Shown piece by piece: positions 52,082 to 61,102 of a stretch of 64,000 nt of DNA. The notes beneath the pieces were generated by a model. It did not search any database. It saw nothing but the letters and a program-made list of their open reading frames with translations, and was not told the DNA's origin. Location of the stretch: the NCBI RefSeq assembly GCF_004135345.1, contig NZ_CP035495.1, forward strand, positions 3,038,001 through 3,102,000. Direction: 5' to 3'. Position 1 is the stretch's first letter. Each line of letters starts with the position of its first letter. The translations under genes and the position numbers were made by a program. Origin of the DNA: Xylanimonas allomyrinae. Lineage in GTDB: Bacteria > Actinomycetota > Actinomycetes > Actinomycetales > Cellulomonadaceae.

Positions 52082-54103
52082 ATGAGTGACCGTGTGCCGC
52101 GACGGCCGCGACGCCGCGGACTGCTCGTGCTCGCCGCGCTCGTGGCGACCATGGCGACCGGCACCGTGGGAGCCGGGCCTGCCGAGGCCCTCGACGCGGG
52201 CCTGGCGGTCGAGTCCCACGCGCACTACGTGATCGACGCCGCCGGCGGCCCCGTCCGGGTGAGCGTGACGATGACCCTCCGCAACCGGACCGTGGACACG
52301 GCCGGGTGGAGCTACTACTACGACGCGTTCGGACTGCCCGTCCCCGCGGGCGCGACGGCGGCGACGGCGACCAGCGACGGACGCGCGCTCACCGTGCGCG
52401 TCGAGGACACCGAGGACCCGACGACGCAGTTGGCCCGCGTCACCTTCGCGCCGCTGTACCAGGGCCGGTCACGGACCATCGAGTGGAGCTACCTCATCCC
52501 GGGAGCACCCGTGCGCTCCGCGAACCTCAACCGCGTCGGGCCCGGCTACGCGTCGTTCTTCGTGCAGGCGGTCGGGGACCCCGGCCAGGTGTCGGCCGAG
52601 GTGGTCGCCCCGACCTCGATGAAGGTCGACACGTCGGACGGCGACTTCCTGCAGCGGCCCGACGGAGACGTCGTGCGGTACGTCACCGAGACCTCGACCA
52701 ACGACGACGGGATCTGGGCCGTCGTCTCGGCGCGCGACCCGCACCTCGCGGACCAGGATGTCGTCACCGTCGGCGGCACGACGATCACGCTCGACAGCTT
52801 CCCGGGTGACACCGCCTGGGCGCAGTTCGTGTCAGCGCACGTCACCGAGGGGATGCCCGTGCTCGAACGGATCGTCGGCATGCCGTGGCCCGGTGGGCTC
52901 GAGTCGATCCGCGAGGACGTCGCGCCGCGGGCGCTCCGGTACGCCTGGTTCGACAGCGTGCACGACGACATCGTCGTCTCGGAGGACCTGGACGCGGACA
53001 CGCTCTACCACGAGATGGGGCACGCCTGGTTCGACTACGGACGGTTCACCGACCGCTGGCTGGCCGAGGGCCTGACCGAGGTCGTGGCGCAGCGGGTCGT
53101 CACCGAGACCGACGGGAACCCGACGCCCCGTCCGACGCCCGACCGGGCCGCGCCCGCCGCCGTCCCGCTGACGGCGTGGTCGGTCGACGACTGGGGGGCG
53201 TTCGACGTCGAGGAATACGCCTACGGGGCGTCGTTCACCGCGATGAGCGAGCTGTTGAACGGGCTCGACGAGAAGACCTTCGCGGCCGTCGTCTCGGCCG
53301 CGTACGCGGGGGAGAGCGGGTACGAGCCGGCCGGCTCGAAGGCCGAGACCAGCAGCACGATCGACTGGCGGCGCTTCCTCGACCTCGTCGAGGACCGGGG
53401 CGGCGTCACGAGCGCCGAGCAGACCTACCGCACCTGGGTCGTCACCCCGGACGAGGCCGCGGAGCTCGACGACCGGGCGGCCGCACGCACCGAGTACGCC
53501 CGCGTCGACGACGCCGACGGCGCGTGGCTGCCGCCTCTCGGACTGCGCCGAGCCATGACCGCATGGGACTTCCGCGATGCCGGTCAGGCCGTGGCCGCGC
53601 TGGGCGAGGCGCCCGAGGCGGCCGCCGCCGTCGCCGCCGCGGCGACGGCGGCCCGGCTGCCCGTCCCGCACGCGGCGCGCGAGGCGTACGAGTCGGCGGC
53701 GAGCACGACGCGGTACGGCGAGCTCGCGCCGCTGCTGCACCGCACCGCGACGGTGATGCCCGCCGTCGCCGAGGCCCGCGACGCGGCCGCGAGCGGTCGC
53801 GACCCGTTCTCCTGGGTGGGGCAGACCGTGCTGGGCGTCGACGATGTCGCGGCCGACGCCCAGGCGGAGCTTGCGCGCGGCGACGTCGAAGCGGCGGCTG
53901 CCTCCGCGGCGAGGGCGACCGCGCGGGCCTCGGCGGCGACCTGGGCGGGCGGCGTGTGCGTCGCGCTGCTGCTCGGCGTGTTCCTCGGGGCCACGGCGCT
54001 CGTCGTCGCACACCAGCGGTGGAGCATCCGGGTGCGAACGGTGCCGCCGGGGCCGGTGCCGTACCCGCCGGAAGCCGCGCGACGGCAGGTGCGCGGCTGG
54101 TGA
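52082..54103 (+). CDS. Secreted, C-terminally anchored M1-like metallopeptidase
   Basis: 673 residues from ATG 52082 with GGGGGACC upstream. A twin-Arg-like basic N-terminus and hydrophobic segment (L-L-V-L-A-A-L-V-A-T-M-A-T-G) form a signal peptide. A beta-rich N-terminal half precedes the zinc site H-E-M-G-H-A-W-F-D-Y-G near residue 315, with a downstream Glu in D-R-W-L-A-E-G-L-T-E, the gluzincin HExxH-18-E layout. The helical C-terminal half resembles M1 peptidases. A single membrane helix close to the end (V-A-L-L-L-G-V-F-L-G-A-T-A-L-V-V-A) anchors it. The substrate is unknown. Confidence 0.78.
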   Translation: MSDRVPRRPRRRGLLVLAALVATMATGTVGAGPAEALDAGLAVESHAHYVIDAAGGPVRVSVTMTLRNRTVDTAGWSYYYDAFGLPVPAGATAATATSDGRALTVRVEDTEDPTTQLARVTFAPLYQGRSRTIEWSYLIPGAPVRSANLNRVGPGYASFFVQAVGDPGQVSAEVVAPTSMKVDTSDGDFLQRPDGDVVRYVTETSTNDDGIWAVVSARDPHLADQDVVTVGGTTITLDSFPGDTAWAQFVSAHVTEGMPVLERIVGMPWPGGLESIREDVAPRALRYAWFDSVHDDIVVSEDLDADTLYHEMGHAWFDYGRFTDRWLAEGLTEVVAQRVVTETDGNPTPRPTPDRAAPAAVPLTAWSVDDWGAFDVEEYAYGASFTAMSELLNGLDEKTFAAVVSAAYAGESGYEPAGSKAETSSTIDWRRFLDLVEDRGGVTSAEQTYRTWVVTPDEAAELDDRAAARTEYARVDDADGAWLPPLGLRRAMTAWDFRDAGQAVAALGEAPEAAAAVAAAATAARLPVPHAAREAYESAASTTRYGELAPLLHRTATVMPAVAEARDAAASGRDPFSWVGQTVLGVDDVAADAQAELARGDVEAAAASAARATARASAATWAGGVCVALLLGVFLGATALVVAHQRWSIRVRTVPPGPVPYPPEAARRQVRGW

Positions 54104-54122
54104 ACGCGGGGCGGCGTGCCGG

Positions 54123-54782
54123 CTACGGCCGGCCCTCGCCCGTGTCGTTCTCGCCCGCCCCCTTCTCGCTCGCCCCCTTCTCGCCCGCCCCCTTCTCGCT
54201 TGCCCCGTTCTCGTTTGCGAGGCGTGGCTCGCGGCGCTTCGACGGGTCGTGGCCCGCCTTGTCGGCGTAGAAGGCGCGGATCACGTCCATGTCGGCGGGG
54301 ACGTCGCCCGTGAGGTCGATCGTCGGGCCGACGCCCAGGGTCATCGTCGTGCGGTCGACGAAGCCCAGCGTGACCGGCAGGTGTGCCTCACGGGCGATGC
54401 GGTAGAACCCGCTCTTCCACGGGCCCGACGCCGAGCGCGTCCCGTCGGGCGTGATGATCAGGTGGAACACGCGTCCCGCGGCGACCTCGGCCAGCACCTC
54501 CTCGACGACCCGGTGCGGGTGGGCTCGGTCGACGGCGATGCCGCCCAGGCGGCGCATGAGCGGGCCTCGCCACCCGGCGAACAGCGTGTGCTTGCCGAGC
54601 CAGCGGATCGGGGCGTCGTTGCGCCACGCGAGGGCCAGCATGTGCACGAAGTCCCAGTTGGAGGTGTGCGGGGCACCCAGCACGATGCCGGGCTGCCGCG
54701 GGAAGTCCTCGTCGACGGGTGTCCAGCGGCTCAGCCGCCAGAAGACCGAGGCGATCGCGCGGGAGAGCGAGGGGCGGGCCAT
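54123..54782 (-). CDS. 1-acyl-sn-glycerol-3-phosphate acyltransferase-like (PlsC domain)
   Basis: 219 residues. The acyltransferase H-X4-D motif is H-T-S-N-W-D with the preceding G-I-V-L-G-A-P. The glycerophosphate-binding region is T-P-D-G-T-R-S-A-S-G-P-W-K-S-G-F-Y-R-I-A. The family acylates glycerolipids or related substrates at the membrane; the exact acceptor is uncertain. The last ~30 residues are a low-complexity repeat of G-A-S-E-K / G-A-G-E-K units encoded by a 12-15-bp tandem repeat (54140-54220). Confidence 0.82.
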   Translation of the reverse strand: MARPSLSRAIASVFWRLSRWTPVDEDFPRQPGIVLGAPHTSNWDFVHMLALAWRNDAPIRWLGKHTLFAGWRGPLMRRLGGIAVDRAHPHRVVEEVLAEVAAGRVFHLIITPDGTRSASGPWKSGFYRIAREAHLPVTLGFVDRTTMTLGVGPTIDLTGDVPADMDVIRAFYADKAGHDPSKRREPRLANENGASEKGAGEKGASEKGAGENDTGEGRP

Positions 54783-54963
54783 CGGGTAACCCTAAGGGTT
54801 TCCCCGGTGCGTGCAGCCCTGCGCGAGCAGGCGTGCTCTGTTCGTGTCATGCGCGGGAACCCGGTGCGTCATTGCGCTGACCGCGCGGCGATCTCGACCT
54901 AGCGTCGCTCGCGCGCGGCGCTGCGGGCAGGCCGTCGGCCGCGCCTCGCCACAGGAGTTCGCC

Positions 54964-57344
54964 ATGCCCGTCCAGCGCGCCACGTTCCTCGTCCGTGGGG
55001 TGGTTCAGGGCGTCGGGTTCCGCCCGTTCGTGTACCGCACGGCGCGTGAGCTGGGCCTGGTCGGCTCGGTGCGCAACACCAGCGTGCAGGTCGTCGTCGA
55101 CGCGCAGGGAACCACCGACGCTCTCGACGACCTGGCGCGAAGGCTCGTGGCCGACGCCCCGGCGCTGGCCCACGTGACCGAGGTGCGCCGCGAGCACGGC
55201 CGCGTCGACCTCGACGTGCGCGACTTCGTCATCGTGCAGTCCGGCGGCGAGGACGGCGCGCGCACCCTCGTCTCGCCCGACGGCGCGACGTGCGACAACT
55301 GCCTGAGGGAGCTGTTCGACCCCGCCGACCGTCGCTACCGGCACGCCTTCATCACGTGCACCGACTGCGGGCCCCGGTTCACGATCATCCGGTCGCTGCC
55401 CTACGACCGGCCCCGCACCACGCTCGCGGACATGCCGCTGTGCCCCCGGTGTGCGGCCGAGTACGACGACCCGCTCGACCGGCGGTTCCACGCGCAGCCC
55501 GTCTCGTGCCACGACTGCGGCCCGCGGCTGTGGTGGGCCGAGCCCGGTGCCGGGCGGTGGGCGCGCGGCACGCCGTCGGGCGACGACGAGTGCCTGGACC
55601 GGGCGGTGGCCGCGCTGCGGGCCGGGCGGATCCTGGCGGTCAAGGGCGTCGGCGGGTTCCACCTGGCCTGCTCGGCGCTCGACGGCCTGGCGGTGCGCGC
55701 CTTGCGCCGGCGCAAGGGCCGCGACGCCAAGCCGTTCGCCCTCATGGTCCCGGACCTCGCCACGGCACGGTCGATCGCCGAGGTGGGCGAGGAGCAGGCC
55801 CTGCAGCTCACGCGCCCGGCACGGCCCGTGGTGCTGCTGCGCCGCCGTCCGGACGCCGCGCTGCGCGTGTCGGGCGAGGTCGCGCCCGGTACCGCCGAAC
55901 TGGGGATCATGCTCGCCTACGCGCCCGTGCACCACCTGCTGTTCGCCGACGGCGCGCCGCGCGTGCTCGTCATGACGTCGGCGAACCTGTCGGGCGAGCC
56001 GATCTGCTTCCGCGACGAGGAGGCCCTGGAGCGGCTGCACGGCGTCGCGGACGCCGTCCTCGGGCACGACCGGCCGATCGCGGTGCCGTGCGACGACTCC
56101 GTGGTGCGCGTGGTCGACGGCGCCGTCGTCCCGCTGCGCCGCTCGCGCGGGTTCGCCCCGCTCCCGGTCGTGCTCGACGGGCCCGCGACGGAGGAGTGGG
56201 AGCAGACGCCGACCGTGCTCGCCGTGGGCGGCGAGCTCAAGGCGGCCGCGTGCCTCCTCGCCGGTCGCCGCGCGTTCCTGTCCCAGCACCTCGGGGACAT
56301 GGAGTCGCTCGGGGGCAGGACGCGCTCGCGCTCGCGGCACGGCACCTGTCGGAGCTCTACGACGCTCGGCCCGAGGCATGGGCGTGCGACCTGCACCCCG
56401 ACTACCGCTCGACGCGCTGGGCCGAGCGCAACCACGGCCGCCTGCCGCTCGTGCGGGTGCAGCACCATCACGCGCACGCGGTGTCCCTGCTCGCGGAGCA
56501 CGGGCGTCTGGGCAGCCGCGCGCTCGTGCTGACGTTCGACGGCACGGGCTACGGCTCGGACGGCGACATCTGGGGAGGTGAGGCGCTGCTCCTGGGACCC
56601 GACGTCGGCCGGTTCGCGCGCGTCGGGCACCTGAGGCCGGTGGCGTTGCCGGGCGGGGACGCCGCGGTGGCCGAGCCGTGGCGCATCGCGCTGGCGCACC
56701 TGGAGGCCGCCGGCATCGCCTGGGTCGACGGCCTGGCACCGGTCCGCGAGGCGGGCGAGCGCGCCGTGTGGCTGCGCCGGCTGCTGCGCTCGGAGGTCTC
56801 GGTCGCCCGCTCGACGTCGATGGGGCGGCTCTTCGACGCCGTCGCCTCGTTGCTCGACGTCTGCCAGGCGCAGCGCTACGAGGCGCAGGCCGCGATCGAG
56901 CTGGAGCAGTGCGCCCGAGCGGCCGCCGGGGGCAACCTGCTGGACCACCCGCCGCTGGTGCTGCCCGTCGCGCTCGCGGAGCCGGGCGGGAGCGTGCTCG
57001 ACCCGGCGCCGATGCTCGCCGAGATCGTCGCGGCGCGACGCCGGGGAGTGCCCGACGGAGACCTTGCCTGGGCCTTCCACGCCTGGGTCGGGGCGTGCGT
57101 CGTGCGGTGGGCGGAGGTCACGCGTGCCCGTGCCGGGATCACGACGGTGGGGTTGTCGGGCGGTGTGTTCACCAACGAGCTCCTCGCCTCGGGCGTCCGC
57201 GCCATGCTGACCGCACGGGGCTTCGAGGTGCTCACGCACTCCGTGGTCCCGGCGGGCGACGGCGGGCTCGCGCTCGGGCAGGCGGTCGTCGCGGCGGCAC
57301 GGCTGCGTTCCGCCGCCGATCCCGACCGGTTCGACTGGCGGTAG
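54964..57344 (+). CDS. hypF: HypF carbamoyltransferase, frame broken at 56311
   Basis: About 793 residues if repaired, normal for HypF, which makes the CN ligands of the [NiFe] active site from carbamoyl phosphate. Domains in order: acylphosphatase ([15 protein letters not shown]), two zinc fingers (C-D-N-C…C-T-D-C-G and C-P-R-C…C-H-D-C-G), a YrdC-like domain ([15 protein letters not shown]) and a Kae1-like domain with V-Q-H-H-H-A-H-A-V and [11 protein letters not shown]. The frame slips at the G5 run 56311-56315; one added G gives [15 protein letters not shown]. It starts at ATG 54964 and lies seven bases before hypA. Confidence 0.92.
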
Positions 57345-57351
57345 GGGCGGC

Positions 57352-57741
57352 ATGCACGAGCTTGCGCTGTGCCGGTCGATCGCACGGATCGCCGAGCAGC
57401 ACCGGGCGGGGCGTGGCGTCGAGCGCGTCGGGGTGCGGCTGGGTGCGCTGCGCCAGGCCGTGCCCGAGGCGCTCGAGCGGTGCTGGTCCGTGGTCACGCG
57501 GGGGACCGGGCTCGCCGGGAGCGCGCTCGTCTTCGAGATCGTGCCGCTCGTGGTGCGCTGCACCGCGTGCGGCAGCCGCACGCGACTGCGCGAGGTGTGG
57601 CTGCGCTGCGACGCGTGCGGGAGCGTCGACGTCGACGTCGTCGCCGGGGACGAGTTCGTGCTGACCTACCTCGATCTCGCCGACGACGCGGGGTGCGCCG
57701 TCGACGCAGGACGGGCCGCCCGCCCGGGCGGCGGACACTAA
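57352..57741 (+). CDS. hypA: HypA nickel-insertion protein (copy 1)
   Basis: 129 residues beginning M-H-E-L-A-L-C-R-S-I-A-R-I, where M-H-E supplies the N-terminal nickel site. The zinc site is C-T-A-C-G-S…C-D-A-C-G-S. HypA works with HypB to insert nickel in hydrogenase. Placed between hypF and hypB with 7- and 9-bp gaps, so part of one operon. A second, clearly different hypA lies at 60242. Confidence 0.93.
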   Translation: MHELALCRSIARIAEQHRAGRGVERVGVRLGALRQAVPEALERCWSVVTRGTGLAGSALVFEIVPLVVRCTACGSRTRLREVWLRCDACGSVDVDVVAGDEFVLTYLDLADDAGCAVDAGRAARPGGGH

Positions 57742-57750
57742 GGAGAGACG

Positions 57751-58635
57751 ATGGGACGCTTCCACCGGCACGACGACGGCGACGGCCACCACGAGCACCC
57801 GCACGAGCACCTGCACGAGCACCTGCACGAGCACGGTCACCCGCACGAGCACTCGCACGAGCACTCGCACGAGCACGGCCAGCACCACGACGTGCCCGAG
57901 CCCGCGTCACGGCACGAGGACGTCGGCGACCACACGGGCTACGCGACCGGATCCGACCGCATCGCCGTCCTCGAGCGCATCTTCGACGAGAACGACCACT
58001 GCGCGGCGCACAACCGCGCCGACTTCGACGCCGCCGGGGTGACCGTCGTCAACGTGATGTCGTCACCCGGCGCGGGCAAGACGGAGGTGCTGGCCCGCAC
58101 GCTCGCCGCGCTCGACGCGAGCAGGGTCGGGATCATCGAAGGCGACGTCGAGACGGCGCTCGACGCGGACCGGCTCGCGGCCGGCGGGGCGCGGGTCAGC
58201 CTGCTCAACACGGCCGACGGGTTCGGCGGCGAGTGCCACCTGGACGCCCCGATGGTGCGCCACGCGCTCAGCCGGCTCCCGCTCGACGGGCTCGACCTGG
58301 TGTTCGTCGAGAACGTCGGCAACCTCGTGTGCCCGGCCGAGTTCGCCGTCGGGGAGCACCTGCGGGCCATGGTGTACGCGGTCACCGAGGGGGAGGAGAA
58401 GCCCGCCAAGTACCCGGTGATGTTCCGCTCGGCCGACGTCGTGCTGGTCAACAAGACCGACCTGCTGCCGCACCTCGACTTCAGCCTCGACCGGTTCTAC
58501 GAGTACCTCGCGCGCGTCAACCCCCAGGTGCGGACCATCGAGGTCTCGGCGCGCACCGGCGAGGGCATCGACGCGTGGGTCGCCTGGTTGCGCGAGAACA
58601 CCGCCGCCCCGCTCCGCAAACCCCTGGGCGCCTGA
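57751..58635 (+). CDS. hypB: HypB nickel-binding GTPase
   Basis: 294 residues. The first ~60 residues are His-rich (H-E-H-P-H-E-H-L-H-E-H repeats encoded by CACGAGCAC-type repeats at 57790-57880), suiting nickel storage. The GTPase core has P-loop M-S-S-P-G-A-G-K-T-E, E-G-D-V-E-T-A-L-D-A-D, V-E-N-V-G-N-L-V-C-P with the metal-site Cys, and N-K-T-D-L-L-P. It delivers nickel to hydrogenase with HypA. Convergent with hypC, 13 bp apart. Confidence 0.95.
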   Translation: MGRFHRHDDGDGHHEHPHEHLHEHLHEHGHPHEHSHEHSHEHGQHHDVPEPASRHEDVGDHTGYATGSDRIAVLERIFDENDHCAAHNRADFDAAGVTVVNVMSSPGAGKTEVLARTLAALDASRVGIIEGDVETALDADRLAAGGARVSLLNTADGFGGECHLDAPMVRHALSRLPLDGLDLVFVENVGNLVCPAEFAVGEHLRAMVYAVTEGEEKPAKYPVMFRSADVVLVNKTDLLPHLDFSLDRFYEYLARVNPQVRTIEVSARTGEGIDAWVAWLRENTAAPLRKPLGA

Positions 58636-58648
58636 GGCCCGGCCGGCG

Positions 58649-58879
58649 TCAGGGGCCGACGAGCCCCAGCTCGGCGAAGGCCGCGAGCGACTCGGCGGCG
58701 GCCTGCGGGTCGAGCAGGCTCACGGCGAACCCGTTCTGGACCAGCACGTAGTCGCCCACGACGGCGTCACGGTGGTAGGCGAGGCAGCACGGTTCGCAGC
58801 GGCCGGCGACGTCGACCAGCGCCATCGGCAGCTCGCCGGGGGTGATCTGCGTGATGCGGGCGGGGATGGCGACGCACAT
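58649..58879 (-). CDS. hypC: HypC hydrogenase assembly chaperone
   Basis: 76 residues from ATG 58879: M-C-V-A-I-P-A-R-I, with the essential Cys2, then G-D-Y-V-L-V-Q-N-G-F-A-V, typical HypC. HypC carries the Fe(CN)2CO group with HypD and hands it to the large-subunit precursor. The gene follows the large-subunit-like gene after one base, so it is probably co-translated with it. Confidence 0.95.
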   Translation of the reverse strand: MCVAIPARITQITPGELPMALVDVAGRCEPCCLAYHRDAVVGDYVLVQNGFAVSLLDPQAAAESLAAFAELGLVGP

Positions 58880-58880
58880 G

Positions 58881-60200
58881 TCAGCGTCCTTCCGGGGTGT
58901 CGGGGGCACCGGTGAGCGTGAGCCGCATCGCGCCGAGCGGGGCCGCGGTGCACGGCAGGCACGGGTCGGCCTCGCGGACGGCGCGTTCGAGCGGGCCGAC
59001 CGTGCCGTCCTGCGTGCTGTCCTTCGTGCCGTCGCCCTGCGTGCCGTCGCCCTGCGCCGCGGCGTGCAGCAGGTCGGCCAGCCACGGCTCGTTCTGCGCC
59101 GTGGGGGTGAGGATCGTCGCGGCGTGGAGCACGTCGTCGTCGCCCGTGACGTAGCGGTGCACGAGCAGGCCGCGGGGGCCGTCCACCCAGCCGACGCCGG
59201 ACGCCCCGGCGGGCAGCCCCGTGAGCGTGACCGCGACCGGCTCGGGCGGGGCGCACACGGCGCCGTCCGACAGCACCTCCGCGACGGCCTCGACGGCCGC
59301 GACGGCCATGATCGCGCGCGCGGGCGCCGCGGCGCGCGGACCGCGCGCCCACGAGTCCTGAAGGTCCGCGGCCTGCGGGGTGCGGAGCGGGCCGACGCCG
59401 AGCTGGGCGACCGGCCCGACCCGGTACCGACCGGCGTCGGGCCCGAGCATGCGCAGGTAGGGGCGCGGCGCCGCGGCCCCCGGATGCTGCTCGGCGAGCA
59501 CGGCGGTGAGACGTGCGGCCGGCTGCGCGTGGTGGAGCACCGTCCCGTCCGCGGCCACGGCGCGCAGGTGGGTGCCGAGCAGGTCGGGCCGCCCGTCCGC
59601 GTCGACCAGGGCGACGTCCGCCCCGGTGAAGGCGAGCGGGGCGGCGGCCGGGTCCGGGGCGTCGGCGAGGGCGCCGAGCGCGATCCGCCGGGCCGCCGCG
59701 ACGGCGTCGGGCACCGCGGCGAGCAGCGCCTCGCGGACCGGTGCGGGCACCGTCACGCGCACCCCTCCGGGCACGGCGGTCGCCGGGAAGTGCGACGGCA
59801 TGCCCGCCGCGGCGAGCGCGTCGGCGGCGAACCGCGCGAGCGCCGCGACGTCCGCCGGGTCACGGCCCAGGGTCGCGGCGCGCGCCGCGTGCGCCTGCAC
59901 GGCCGACGCGTGGTGCAGCAGGCGCCGGACGGCGGTCGCCTGCGCCGGCAGCGGTGCGGCACCGCCCAGCGCCTCGAGCGCGCGCACGCCGGCAAGGTGG
60001 TGTGCCGCGGGGCACAGCCCGCACAGCCGCTCCACGAGCGCGGGGATGCGCGCGACGGGGCGCCCCAGGAGCACCGGCTCGACACGCGGCAGGTCGCTCA
60101 GCGCGAGGCGGGCGCGCGCCACGCTCCCGTCCGCCGCCCGGTCGACGACGACGCGCACCTCGGACGGGTCGAGGAGCTCGTCGAGGACGAGACGCGTCAT
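58881..60200 (-). CDS. Divergent [NiFe]-hydrogenase large-subunit-like protein
   Basis: 439 residues. L1-type motif R-L-C-G-L-C-P-A-A-H-H near residue 58 and a C-terminal D-P-C-L-P-C-T-A-A-P supply all four active-site cysteines, but the His expected after C-x-x-C, where the C-terminal peptide is cut, is absent. A Gly/Asp/Thr-rich stretch with repeated G-D-G-T-K/Q units occurs shortly before the second motif. The gene is paired with hypC and lacks an adjacent small subunit. It may be an assembly scaffold of the HupK/HoxV kind or the large subunit of an unusual hydrogenase. It is much shorter than the canonical large subunit at 62308. Confidence 0.8.
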   Translation of the reverse strand: MTRLVLDELLDPSEVRVVVDRAADGSVARARLALSDLPRVEPVLLGRPVARIPALVERLCGLCPAAHHLAGVRALEALGGAAPLPAQATAVRRLLHHASAVQAHAARAATLGRDPADVAALARFAADALAAAGMPSHFPATAVPGGVRVTVPAPVREALLAAVPDAVAAARRIALGALADAPDPAAAPLAFTGADVALVDADGRPDLLGTHLRAVAADGTVLHHAQPAARLTAVLAEQHPGAAAPRPYLRMLGPDAGRYRVGPVAQLGVGPLRTPQAADLQDSWARGPRAAAPARAIMAVAAVEAVAEVLSDGAVCAPPEPVAVTLTGLPAGASGVGWVDGPRGLLVHRYVTGDDDVLHAATILTPTAQNEPWLADLLHAAAQGDGTQGDGTKDSTQDGTVGPLERAVREADPCLPCTAAPLGAMRLTLTGAPDTPEGR

Positions 60201-60241
60201 CGCACCCCCTCGCAGGTGAGATGCCGTGCCACGATCGCACC

Positions 60242-60598
60242 ATGCATGAGCTGACCCTGCTGCGCTCGGTCGTCGCCGCCGTCGAGCGGGTCGCGGCCGA
60301 GCGCGGCGCGACCGGTGTCGAGGAGGTCGGCCTGCGCGTGGGCACGCTCAGCGGGGCGGTGCCCGAGGCCCTGGCCGGGGCGTGGCCGATCGCCACGGCA
60401 GGCACGGTGCTGGCCGGGTCGCGGCTGGAGCTCGACGTCGTCCAGGCGGCGGTGCGGTGCGGGAGCTGCGCGCGCGACGTCCCCGTCGACGTGCTCTACG
60501 CGCTCGTGTGCCCGGAGTGCGGGACGCCGTCGGGGGAGCTGGTCGCGGGCCGCGAGCTCGCCGTCGCGTACGCCGACCTCGCCGACGCCCCGCGCTGA
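60242..60598 (+). CDS. hypA: HypA-like nickel-insertion protein (copy 2)
   Basis: 118 residues from ATG 60242: M-H-E-L-T-L-L-R-S-V-V-A-A-V, zinc site C-G-S-C-A…C-P-E-C-G. It differs widely from copy 1, so it may serve a different target, for instance the adjacent large-subunit-like protein. It is divergent from that gene (41-bp gap) and convergent with the endopeptidase gene (11 bp). Confidence 0.9.
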   Translation: MHELTLLRSVVAAVERVAAERGATGVEEVGLRVGTLSGAVPEALAGAWPIATAGTVLAGSRLELDVVQAAVRCGSCARDVPVDVLYALVCPECGTPSGELVAGRELAVAYADLADAPR

Positions 60599-60609
60599 GG
60601 TCTGCCGGG

Positions 60610-61095
60610 TCACGGATGCCCCGCGTCGTCGTCCTCGGCGAGCCAGCGCTCGACGACGCCGCGTGCCGTCGCGGTCGCCACGTCGAGGACGCCGGCGACG
60701 ACGTCGGACAGGCCGAGCCGCAGGTCGACGACCTCGGGCACGACGCCCACGACCTCCACCTGCCGTGGCTCGCGGCCCAGCAGGCGCGCGGCGGCCAGGA
60801 CGTCGAGCAGACCCACCTGGTGCGGGGACAGCTTGGTGGCGAGCAGACGCGGGACCTGGTCGCCCGTCAGGTGCACCACGGTGCCGGGGACGGGGCCCGC
60901 GACCGCGTCCAGGACGAGCAGCCGCTCGGCGTCCTGCACCACGGGCACGAGCTCCATGCCGCCGGTGCCGCCGTCCACGACCTCCACGCGAGGGTCGCCG
61001 GCGCAGGACCGGGACAGGCGCTCGGCGAGCGCCAGCCCGGTCCCGTCGTCGGCCATGATCGGGTTGCCGATCCCGAGCACCGTGACCGCGGTCAT
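60610..61095 (-). CDS. Hydrogenase maturation endopeptidase (HyaD/HupD family)
   Basis: 161 residues: V-L-G-I-G-N-P-I-M-A-D-D-G-T-G with the metal-binding acidic residue, L-V-L-D-A-V, and L-S-P-H-Q-V-G-L-L-D-V-L-A-A-A with His. It removes the C-terminal peptide of the large subunit after nickel insertion, here most likely after the His in D-P-C-M-S-C-A-V-H of the protein encoded upstream. The start lies seven bases past the cytochrome b stop. Confidence 0.92.
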   Translation of the reverse strand: MTAVTVLGIGNPIMADDGTGLALAERLSRSCAGDPRVEVVDGGTGGMELVPVVQDAERLLVLDAVAGPVPGTVVHLTGDQVPRLLATKLSPHQVGLLDVLAAARLLGREPRQVEVVGVVPEVVDLRLGLSDVVAGVLDVATATARGVVERWLAEDDDAGHP

Positions 61096-61102
61096 GCGCC
61101 CG

